Below are positions 1 through 4,857 of a stretch of 6,819 nt of DNA, one piece after another. The position numbers were made by a program, and so were the translations under genes. The number at the start of each line of letters is the position of its first letter. Within the stretch, counting starts at the first letter, position 1. Source of the DNA: JBAXGW01 sp037139195 (lineage in GTDB: Bacteria; Bacteroidota; Bacteroidia; Bacteroidales; JAHJDW01); contig JBAXGW010000125.1 in assembly GCA_037139195.1 (NCBI GenBank), forward strand, positions 1 to 6,819, written 5' to 3'. The notes beneath the pieces are model-generated. The model worked only from the letters and a program-made list of their open reading frames with translations. It did not search any database and was not told the DNA's origin.

Positions 1-236
1 TTCAACCCTCCAGATTCTCAGAAAATTACCGGATAAGGGTTGCAAGTTGGGTTAATATCTAAACATTGTGGATATTTATGAGGATTTGAAGGAATATTTT
101 TAGCAAGTTCTTGAATTGATTTTAGAACTTTTTTTGCTCGAGCTGTTGATTCGAAAGTAGAATACCAGTTGTAGATTCTGTTTAATCGCCATGCTGCATC
201 TGAAGACCAAATAAGAGTTCTGGAAAATTTCACCAT
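1..236 (-). pseudogene. RelE/ParE-family toxin, frameshifted near the C-terminus and cut by the window edge
   Basis: The ATG at 236-234 opens a 72-aa frame that stops at 20-18. Its start (MVKFSRTLIWSSDAAWRLNR), the helix with WYSTFES and the ELAKNIPSNPHKYP segment resemble the helical N-terminal half of RelE/ParE-superfamily toxins, which are usually 90-100 aa and act as ribosome-dependent mRNases or gyrase inhibitors. The frame ends at the point where the family's basic C-terminal beta-sheet should begin. In another frame of the same strand, bases 30-1 read GNFLRIWRVE with no stop. This fits the expected continuation ('FRIW..EYR'), so one base appears to be missing around 30-33. The ATG overlaps the antitoxin stop by 7 bases (ATGGTGA), so the two are translationally coupled, antitoxin first. 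The gene may be inactivated, or the shift may be an assembly error; the site is not a homopolymer. Which subfamily it belongs to cannot be settled from half a domain. Confidence 0.6.
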
Positions 237-460
237 TTAGAAATCTCTTTTTCTAATTCTTCATTTGTAAGAAACGATCCATTTTTAACGGATTTTCTTG
301 ATTTTTCAATTGATTTCTGAAATTCTTCAATGCTTCCAACCATAGCAGGATTTTTAGGAATGTCATTAATCACGGAATATTGAACTCCAGCTAACTTTTT
401 CAAAAAAACACTCAATCTATTATTTTGAATTGGATCATCTATTTTTATAGTATAAATCAT
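230..460 (-). CDS. Antitoxin of a RelE/ParE-type toxin-antitoxin pair (small, family uncertain)
   Basis: This 76-aa protein starts at ATG 460-458 and is the first gene of a two-gene - strand operon; its stop overlaps the start of the RelE/ParE-like toxin. The N-terminal third (MIYTIKIDD, then RLSVFLKKLAGVQYSVI) looks like a beta-strand and helix. The C-terminal part (residues about 44-76) is a charged helix ending in GSFLTNEELEKEISKW, the short amphipathic tail typical of antitoxins that wrap around ParE/RelE toxins. No clear ribbon-helix-helix or Phd motif is visible, so DNA binding is not shown. The role is inferred mainly from gene order, size, overlap and the C-terminal tail. A good promoter lies about 26-57 bases upstream. 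If the toxin is really broken, this would be an orphan antitoxin. Confidence 0.7.
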   Translation of the reverse strand: MIYTIKIDDPIQNNRLSVFLKKLAGVQYSVINDIPKNPAMVGSIEEFQKSIEKSRKSVKNGSFLTNEELEKEISKW

Positions 461-483
461 AATTTCGCTTAAAAATATTGAAA

Positions 484-517
484 CACAAAGATAAGATTAA
501 TCAAATTTGAAGTCAAA
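484..517 (-). promoter_or_regulatory. Bacteroidetes-type promoter of the toxin-antitoxin operon
   Basis: Read on the - strand, a -33 element TTTG lies at 517-514 and a -7 element TATCTTTG (perfect TAnnTTTG) at 493-486, with a 20-base spacer. This matches the known primary sigma-factor consensus of Bacteroidetes. Transcription would start near 480, giving a leader of about 20 bases before the antitoxin ATG at 460. Confidence 0.6.
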
Positions 518-563
518 TATTATTTTGACAAACACTAAACTATTATTTCACAATAACTTTTAA

Positions 564-571
564 TATCTTTG
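564..571 (+). promoter_or_regulatory. -7 promoter element of the moeA operon
   Basis: TATCTTTG is a perfect match to the Bacteroidetes -7 consensus TAnnTTTG and lies 21 bases before the moeA ATG at 593. No clear TTTG -33 box sits at the right distance, so the promoter may be weak or activator-dependent. The element covers the upstream TTG codon at 569, which argues against using that codon as the moeA start. A 6-bp perfect dyad, TTTGTG-CAA-CACAAA (568-582), overlaps the likely transcription start. Confidence 0.5.
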
Positions 572-592
572 TGCAACACAAAACATATCGCT

Positions 593-1768
593 ATGATTAG
601 TCTTGAAAATGCACTGAATGTTGTTCTAGAATCTTCATTTATCATTGGTATTGAAGAAGTTTCTATCTTAAATTCTTTAAATAGAGTGCTTGCCGAAGAT
701 ATTAAATCGGATATGAATATGCCGCCATTTGATAAATCGGCAATGGACGGATATGCTTGCAAGAGTAGTGATTTAAAATTTGCTCTAGAAATGGTGGAAA
801 CAATTCCAGCTGGTAAGTTTCCCGAAAAATCAATTTCTGATAAGCAATGTGCAAAGATAATGACAGGAGCTAAAATCCCCGAAGGTGCCGATTTTGTTGT
901 TATGGTAGAACATTCAGAAGTTCTTTCAGATGGTAGAATTAAATTTACTAAAGAACCATTAAACAAAAACATCTGTTACCTAGGAGAAGACGTAAAAGAA
1001 AATGAAATTGTTCTGACAAAAGGAACATTAATCCAGCCTCAGCATATTGCAATTCTATCTGCTGTAGGCTGTGTTAAATTCAACGTATATAAACAACCAA
1101 AAATAGGCATAATTGCAACTGGCGACGAACTGGTTGAACCTTATGAAAAGCCGATAAAATCTCAAATTCGAAATAGCAACGGATACCAGATGCTTGCTCA
1201 AGTTCAGAACGCTGGAGCAATTGCAAACTATATGGGTATTGCAAAAGACAATATTGAGGATTCTGTAAGCCTTATTTCAAAGGCACTAGAGGAAAATGAT
1301 ATTATTATGCTTTCGGGAGGTGTTTCTATGGGCGATTTCGACTTTGTTGGAGTTGCCTTAGAAAAAAATGGAATTAAAATTTTGTTTGATTCCATTGCTG
1401 TTCAACCTGGAAAACCAACTACCTTTGGCGTAGGAAATAATAAAATTTGCTTTGGTATGCCCGGAAATCCTGTTTCATCTTTTATACAATTCGATTTGCT
1501 TGTTAAACCTCTTATTCAAAAGATGATGGGTTTAAGTCTATGTTATAATTGCATGAAACTTCCATTGAAAAAAGATTTCAGAAGAAAGAAAACAGAAAGA
1601 TTAGCGATAATTCCTGCAAACATCAATTCTGATGGAACTGTAGAACCAACTGAATATCACGGTTCTGCTCATATTTTTGCTTTAGGATATTCTAATTCTA
1701 TTATCTTTGTTCCAATTGGTATTAATGAAATTAAAGCTGGGGAACTAGTAGATGTTAGACAACTTTAA
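593..1768 (+). CDS. moeA: Molybdopterin molybdenumtransferase MoeA
   Basis: MoeA inserts molybdate into adenylylated molybdopterin to give active Moco in the cytoplasm. From ATG 593 the protein is 391 aa, close to the usual 390-410. An in-frame TTG at 569 would add 8 residues but lies inside the -7 promoter element, so ATG 593 (MISLENALNVV) was chosen. Visible motifs are MPPFDKSAMDGYA (43-55, with the conserved MDGYA Asp), MTGAKIPEGAD (90-100), the MoCF-domain ATGDEL (175-180), IRNSNGYQ, the signature LSGGVSMGDFD (240-250, whose last Asp aligns with the catalytic Asp of E. coli MoeA), VQPGKPTTFG and GMPGNPVSSF (288-297). The last part, about 325-391, is the beta-barrel domain IV. It is the first gene of the Moco operon, and its end overlaps moaA by 17 bases, implying coupled translation. 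No truncation or missing key residue is seen. Confidence 0.96.
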   Translation: MISLENALNVVLESSFIIGIEEVSILNSLNRVLAEDIKSDMNMPPFDKSAMDGYACKSSDLKFALEMVETIPAGKFPEKSISDKQCAKIMTGAKIPEGADFVVMVEHSEVLSDGRIKFTKEPLNKNICYLGEDVKENEIVLTKGTLIQPQHIAILSAVGCVKFNVYKQPKIGIIATGDELVEPYEKPIKSQIRNSNGYQMLAQVQNAGAIANYMGIAKDNIEDSVSLISKALEENDIIMLSGGVSMGDFDFVGVALEKNGIKILFDSIAVQPGKPTTFGVGNNKICFGMPGNPVSSFIQFDLLVKPLIQKMMGLSLCYNCMKLPLKKDFRRKKTERLAIIPANINSDGTVEPTEYHGSAHIFALGYSNSIIFVPIGINEIKAGELVDVRQL

Positions 1769-2552
1769 TAGAACCATTAATTATCTACGTATTTCGGTTA
1801 CCGACCGATGTAATTTGCGCTGCACCTATTGTATGCCCGAAGATGGCGTGCAAATGCAAAATCATTCGGATATCATATCGTTTGAACAAATCATTGAGGT
1901 GGTTAAAGCTGGCGTTAAACTGGGGATCTCAAAAGTTAGAATTACAGGAGGCGAGCCATTAGTAAGAAAAGGGATTGTTAGTTTAGTAGAACAAATCGCA
2001 AAAATAGATGGAATAGAAGATTTATCGATGACTACCAATGCTATTTTATTGAAGAAATTTGCGAATGATTTGCGAAATGTTGGATTAAATAGAATAAATG
2101 TTAGTTTAGACACACTTGATGCTAATAAATATAGGGAAATTACGCGCTGCGGTAATTTGAACGATGCAATTGAAGGCATATTAGAAGCAAAAAAAGTAGG
2201 ATTTAACCCAATTAAAGTAAATTGCGTAATTAAAAATAATGCGAATGAGCCTGATGCATTAGCTGTTAAGGATTTTTGTATTGAACATGGCTTGTCAATA
2301 AGGTATATTCATCAAATGAATTTAACAAATGGCGATTTTTCTGTGGTAGAAGGCGGCGAAGGTGGTGATTGCAAAATATGTAATCGATTGCGTTTAACCG
2401 CAACTGGCGAAATTAAACCTTGTTTATTTAATAATTTGGCATTTAACATTAAAGAATTGGGAATTGAAAATGCTTTAAAAATGGCTATTTCAAAAAAACC
2501 AAAGTGCGGAACGATTAATAATACTGGAGAATTCTACAATATCGGAGGATAA
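1752..2552 (+). CDS. moaA: Compact GTP 3',8-cyclase MoaA (radical SAM, two Fe-S clusters)
   Basis: MoaA uses S-adenosylmethionine and two [4Fe-4S] clusters to cyclise GTP to 3',8-cyclo-7,8-dihydro-GTP, which MoaC then converts to cPMP. The radical SAM triad is Cys20/24/27 in VTDRCNLRCTYCMP, followed by KVRITGGEP (61-69). Substrate residues known from S. aureus MoaA have apparent counterparts: Arg13, Lys61, Lys155, Arg184, and Arg212/Arg214 in CNRLRLT. The second cluster motif is complete, C207-x2-C210-x13-C224, and the protein ends in the conserved Gly-Gly (YNIGG). The protein is only 266 aa against the usual 325-340. From the substrate Arg (184) to the first C-terminal Cys (207) there are 23 residues, against 69 in S. 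aureus MoaA (Arg192 to Cys261, from memory). The tail after Cys224 is also about 20 residues shorter. Because the frame is clean and all catalytic parts survive, this looks like a compact natural form rather than a pseudogene. A palindromic element starts 5 bases after its stop. Confidence 0.9.
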   Translation: MLDNFNRTINYLRISVTDRCNLRCTYCMPEDGVQMQNHSDIISFEQIIEVVKAGVKLGISKVRITGGEPLVRKGIVSLVEQIAKIDGIEDLSMTTNAILLKKFANDLRNVGLNRINVSLDTLDANKYREITRCGNLNDAIEGILEAKKVGFNPIKVNCVIKNNANEPDALAVKDFCIEHGLSIRYIHQMNLTNGDFSVVEGGEGGDCKICNRLRLTATGEIKPCLFNNLAFNIKELGIENALKMAISKKPKCGTINNTGEFYNIGG

Positions 2553-2557
2553 TTAGC

Positions 2558-2674
2558 GGCTGTTCAATAAGTCCATACTCTTCGTTACTCTCGGTTTAAT
2601 TTTTAGTCATTTACTCGTGTAAACTCCTAAAATTCAAACCTTCGAGTGCCTCGATTCTGAACTTTTGAAAAGCC
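2558..2674. repeat. 117-bp nested imperfect palindrome, REP/MITE-like
   Basis: Three pairs of inverted arms share nearly the same centre (about 2616). The outer pair is GGCTGTTCAATAAGT (2558-2572) with ACTTTTGAAAAGCC (2661-2674). The middle pair is GGTTTAATTTTTAG (2593-2606) with CTAAAATTCAAACC (2627-2640), pairing at 12 of 14 positions. The core is TTTAC-TCGT-GTAAA (2610-2623), a perfect 5-bp stem with a 4-base loop. The segments between the outer and middle arms pair only patchily (for example ACTC 2587-2590 with GAGT 2644-2647). It has no coding capacity. It could be an interspersed repeat, a non-autonomous transposable element, or a structured RNA that stops or processes the moaA transcript. 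The lack of a trailing T-run argues against a standard intrinsic terminator. Confidence 0.65.
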
Positions 2675-2697
2675 TCTAAAAGTTAATAATAATTACG

Positions 2698-2725
2698 GGC
2701 AAGGTTTTTTTGCAAAAAATTTGCC
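2698..2725. repeat. Short inverted repeat upstream of moaC
   Basis: GGCAA (2698-2702) and TTGCC (2721-2725) flank a T-run (2705-2711) and an A-run (2714-2719) that can also pair, giving a weak AT-rich hairpin 28 bases before the moaC ATG. It could be a leader structure or operator. A poor -7-like sequence, TGCCTTTG (2722-2729, one mismatch to TAnnTTTG), overlaps its right arm; no -33 box accompanies it. Confidence 0.3.
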
Positions 2726-2752
2726 TTTGAAAGAGAAATAAACAAAAATATT

Positions 2753-3205
2753 ATGAATAAATTTTCACATACCGACGAACAAGGCAAAGCTAACATGGTT
2801 GATGTTGGAGGAAAAACTCCACAGCTTCGTGTTGCAAAAGCTTCTGGCAAAATTCTTTTATCAAAAGAAACCGTTCAATTGATTAAAGAAAACCAAATTA
2901 AAAAAGGTGATGTACTAACAATAGCCAATATTGCAGGAATTCAAGCTGCAAAAGCAACATCTTCATTGATACCATTGTGTCATCCATTGCAAATTACTAA
3001 AGCCGATGTGAAAACAGAACTTTTAGCTGATGGTGTAATTGCAACTAGTGAAGTTCGTTGTGTTGGGCAAACAGGCGTTGAAATGGAAGCTCTTACAGGC
3101 GTGAGTATTGCTTTGCTAACAATATATGATATGTGCAAAGCGGTGGATAAATCAATGAAAATTGATGGAATTATATTAGTTGAGAAAACAAAAACGGATT
3201 TATGA
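2753..3205 (+). CDS. moaC: Cyclic pyranopterin monophosphate synthase MoaC
   Basis: MoaC turns the cyclic GTP product of MoaA into cPMP, completing the first step of Moco synthesis. The 150-aa protein covers the whole family (about 155-160 aa in E. coli). It starts with FSHTDEQGKANMVDV, matching the family's conserved N-terminus, which fixes ATG 2753 as the start. Active-site motifs are all present: KKGDV (Lys51), LCHPL (His77), GQTGVEMEAL (Glu110, Glu112) and IYDMCKA (Asp126, Lys129). These correspond to E. coli Lys51, His77, Glu112, Glu114, Asp128 and Lys131. It lies 200 bases after moaA, with the palindromic element between, so it is co-directional but perhaps not tightly co-transcribed. 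Its stop overlaps the next start as ATGA. Nothing is missing. Confidence 0.96.
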   Translation: MNKFSHTDEQGKANMVDVGGKTPQLRVAKASGKILLSKETVQLIKENQIKKGDVLTIANIAGIQAAKATSSLIPLCHPLQITKADVKTELLADGVIATSEVRCVGQTGVEMEALTGVSIALLTIYDMCKAVDKSMKIDGIILVEKTKTDL

Positions 3206-3906
3206 AGTTGTTTTATTTGTTTTTTATTTTTTTGTTTTGTAGTTGTTCAAATAACAAGCCAGTAGATAATGAGAAAGTAAAAAGGTCTTATTCAATAGCT
3301 TCAGAACAAAAAACTATTAAATGGGACAGCTTAATAGCTAAAAAAATTACATATACTGATTTGTCATATCTAAATATTTTTGAAGTTAATTTTAAGCGTA
3401 TGACAAATATTGATGATTGCCATGACTCATGTGTAGTTAGTGTTAAAATAATTGATAAGAAATCTAAAAACTTGGTTGATACTTTGGAGATAACATCAGC
3501 ATATTTCTTTGATGACGTTTTTTGTAATAATAACAGAGCAAGGTCTTATATTACTGAAAAAAACTTTAAAATGCAGGCAGTGGATAATAACTACGGAGAT
3601 CTAATAATTGCCGATTTAAATTTTGATGAAAAAGAGGATATTGCTGTTATTAATGATTCGGGAGGTAATGGCGGTCCATTTTATAGTTATTATATTCAAG
3701 GAGTTGATAATAAATTTCATTTAGATAAATTTTTAACTGATTCAATGATTTTCTTCCCTTCGAAAATTATTCCAAAGAAAAGCATGCTTATAACCTATGT
3801 TCATGCAGGAGCTTGTGGAGTTAGTGAAAATAAGTTTAAGTTCGATAAATCAACAAAGCAATGGGAACGAGCTGGGCGTAAGATTATTGGGAGCTGTGGA
3901 TATTAG
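3202..3906 (+). CDS. Putative lipoprotein with an XAC2610/FG-GAP-like calcium-loop motif
   Basis: The 234-aa product starts with a typical type II signal peptide: Lys2, a hydrophobic run LFYLFFIFLF, then CSCSNN with Cys15 the probable lipidated residue. It should therefore be an envelope lipoprotein facing the periplasm or the cell surface. In the middle, residues 138-146 read DLNFDEKED, the D-x-N-x-D-x3-D spacing of FG-GAP/EF-hand-like calcium loops, followed by SGGNGGPFYSYYIQ. This combination and the C-terminal K-F-x-F...W pattern resemble XAC2610-type proteins, whose function is not established. Cysteines at 73/77, 108, 205 and 232 could form disulfides. The start overlaps the moaC stop by 4 bases (ATGA), which suggests translational coupling, though no link to Moco chemistry is evident. 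It converges on the GNAT gene with only 10 bases between, and no terminator is visible. The exact function is unknown. Confidence 0.75.
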   Translation: MKLFYLFFIFLFCSCSNNKPVDNEKVKRSYSIASEQKTIKWDSLIAKKITYTDLSYLNIFEVNFKRMTNIDDCHDSCVVSVKIIDKKSKNLVDTLEITSAYFFDDVFCNNNRARSYITEKNFKMQAVDNNYGDLIIADLNFDEKEDIAVINDSGGNGGPFYSYYIQGVDNKFHLDKFLTDSMIFFPSKIIPKKSMLITYVHAGACGVSENKFKFDKSTKQWERAGRKIIGSCGY

Positions 3907-3916
3907 AACATTAGAC

Positions 3917-4411
3917 CTAAAACAACTCCGAAATAGTGTCCATTGCAATAAACATTTTCTTGCTGTCTGGCAATAAAATAAAACCATATTTCAAATAAAA
4001 AGCCTTTGCATCTTCATCAATAGGGTCAACAATTACGGCAATTGAGCCAATGCTAATTGATGCATCAAAGCTTCTTTTTAAGGCGTCAATCATGAGCAAT
4101 TCTCCATAACCTTTGCCTTTGTATTTCTTGTCCACCGCTAATCTTCCCAATAAAGTTGTAGGGATATTATTGTATGATTGTGGTAGTTTCTTTCTGAAGT
4201 TTTCAAGAACAGATTCTCTAATAATGCTGGCGCTAGAAAGCGTATAATAACCAATAATTGATTCGCCTTCTAATAAAACAAAACATGCAGACAGGTGTTT
4301 CTTTACATCTTGCTTCGCTTGTTTGTGAAGATAATTGTCTAACAATGAGTTTCCGCATGAAAACAAAGATTTGTTATGGGTAGAATCTAGAGGAATTGTC
4401 AAATAACCCAT
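3917..4411 (-). CDS. GNAT acetyltransferase toxin, TacT/AtaT-like
   Basis: The 164-aa protein is a GNAT-fold N-acetyltransferase of the type that partners DUF1778 antitoxins. Characterised relatives (TacT, AtaT, ItaT) use acetyl-CoA to acetylate the amino group of aminoacyl-tRNAs and so block translation. Family marks are FSCGNSLLDNYL near the N-terminus (18-28), GYYTLSS (54-60), LLGRLAVD (87-94), the acetyl-CoA loop KYKGKGYGELL (96-106), IAVIVDPIDEDAKAFY (124-139) and YGF (142-144). Tyr139 in the AFYLKYGF motif aligns with the catalytic Tyr of TacT-type toxins. The length is normal (about 160-175 aa) and all key regions are present, so the toxin appears intact. It follows the antitoxin gene by 2 bases, consistent with one transcript. 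Which amino acid or tRNA it targets cannot be read from the sequence. Confidence 0.88.
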   Translation of the reverse strand: MGYLTIPLDSTHNKSLFSCGNSLLDNYLHKQAKQDVKKHLSACFVLLEGESIIGYYTLSSASIIRESVLENFRKKLPQSYNNIPTTLLGRLAVDKKYKGKGYGELLMIDALKRSFDASISIGSIAVIVDPIDEDAKAFYLKYGFILLPDSKKMFIAMDTISELF

Positions 4412-4413
4412 AA

Positions 4414-4689
4414 TTACTTGGTTTTTTCAATATAATTTGCTGCAGCCTTCTTCAAGTTTTCGTTTGGAGTGGGAGGATTTAAAATCGCATTAAAAAATAT
4501 TTCTTGGTCTTTTTTACTGGCTAAAATTCTATCATGTTCTTCTATAATAGATTTCGCTTTTTCTCTAACAGAATATAAAATGAATTCGGTAAGTGTTTTG
4601 AACCCACTTAAAGCCGCAGCATATTCAAAAAACTCTTTTTGCTCTTTTGGTAGCCTTGCATCAAATCGAGCCATTGAAATAGATTCCAT
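4414..4689 (-). CDS. DUF1778 ribbon-helix-helix antitoxin, TacA-like
   Basis: This 91-aa protein is the antitoxin of the GNAT toxin. The N-terminal ribbon-helix-helix fold runs from MARFDARLP (6-14, the DNA-contacting strand), through helix 1 (KEQKEFFEYAAALSG, 15-29), to helix 2 (TLTEFILYSVREKA, 32-45). This is the DUF1778 pattern. The C-terminal part (about 55-91: LASKKDQEIFFNAILNPPTPNENLKKA) is the extended segment that wraps the acetyltransferase and blocks its active site in known complexes. ATG 4689 is taken as the start. A second in-frame Met (residue 6, codon 4674-4672) begins the conserved part and is a possible alternative. Such proteins usually repress their own promoter, often more strongly in complex with the toxin. 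A candidate operator with helically phased repeats overlaps the -7 box upstream. Confidence 0.88.
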   Translation of the reverse strand: MESISMARFDARLPKEQKEFFEYAAALSGFKTLTEFILYSVREKAKSIIEEHDRILASKKDQEIFFNAILNPPTPNENLKKAAANYIEKTK

Positions 4690-4714
4690 GATTTAAATTG
4701 TAAAAATATTTCTG

Positions 4715-4746
4715 CAAATATACGTATATATTCCGTACATATAAAA
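4715..4746 (-). promoter_or_regulatory. Promoter and likely autoregulatory operator of the DUF1778-GNAT module
   Basis: On the - strand, TATATTTG (4722-4715) matches the Bacteroidetes -7 consensus, with a TTTT at 4746-4743 as a weak -33 box after a 20-base spacer. The spacer contains the perfect 12-bp palindrome ATATACGTATAT (4718-4729). It also contains two + strand direct repeats, CGTATATAT (4723-4731) and CGTACATAT (4734-4742), which match at 8 of 9 positions and start 11 bases apart, one helical turn. Phased repeats are what a pair of ribbon-helix-helix dimers would bind. This fits self-repression but is inferred. Confidence 0.5.
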
Positions 4747-4771
4747 AGAAATTTAACTTTTTTTATTTTTG

Positions 4772-4784
4772 TTTATCAGATAAA
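4772..4784. repeat. 13-bp perfect dyad in the divergent intergenic region
   Basis: TTTATC-A-GATAAA is a perfect inverted repeat with a single central base, lying between the antitoxin promoter and the membrane-protein gene. It could be a regulator site. In such AT-rich DNA it could also be chance. Confidence 0.2.
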
Positions 4785-4811
4785 AAGAACTTACTTTTGA
4801 TAATTAAAAAT

Positions 4812-4835
4812 CTTTGCGTCCTTGCGCCTTTGCGA
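4812..4835 (+). repeat. Three tandem 8-bp repeats before the membrane-protein gene
   Basis: CTTTGCGT, CCTTGCGC and CTTTGCGA lie end to end, agreeing at 6 of 8 positions in all three copies, and are conspicuously GC-rich within AT-rich DNA. They end 22 bases before the chosen ATG at 4858. From memory, similar CTTTGCG strings occur before many Bacteroidetes genes, often as part of TAnnTTTG promoters. Here the first unit makes AATCTTTG (4809-4816), a one-mismatch -7 box without a clear -33 box. Confidence 0.45.
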
Positions 4836-4857
4836 GATAATAAATAATAATATTCAA

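Noticed and set aside
461..592. Moco riboswitch upstream of moeA
   Set aside because: The likely leader from the -7 box to the ATG is only about 15 bases, and the intergenic DNA has no conserved multi-stem structure of that riboswitch class.
569..592. TTG start at 569 for moeA (8 extra residues)
   Set aside because: The codon lies within the TATCTTTG -7 element, so it would not be transcribed, and the family similarity begins at the Met encoded at 593.
535..972. 145-aa open frame on the - strand over moeA
   Set aside because: It is antisense to a clear moeA gene, has no recognisable motif, and its composition follows from the opposite strand.
1862..2179. 105-aa open frame on the - strand over moaA
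   Set aside because: It is a shadow of moaA with no family resemblance or promoter.
1752..2552. moaA as a pseudogene because of its short length
   Set aside because: The frame is unbroken, begins and ends at the conserved termini, and retains both Fe-S motifs, so an internal compact form is more likely than decay.
2558..2674. Standard intrinsic terminator for moaA
   Set aside because: The structure is far longer than a terminator, its inner stem is AT-rich, and no U-tract follows the outer arm; a repeat element fits better.
3917..4689. New defence system rather than toxin-antitoxin module
   Set aside because: The DUF1778-GNAT pair matches the known TacA-TacT/AtaR-AtaT arrangement in size, order and motifs, and no extra nuclease or sensor gene is attached.
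4469..4696. 75-aa open frame on the + strand over the antitoxin
   Set aside because: It is antisense to the well-supported DUF1778 gene and shows no domain.
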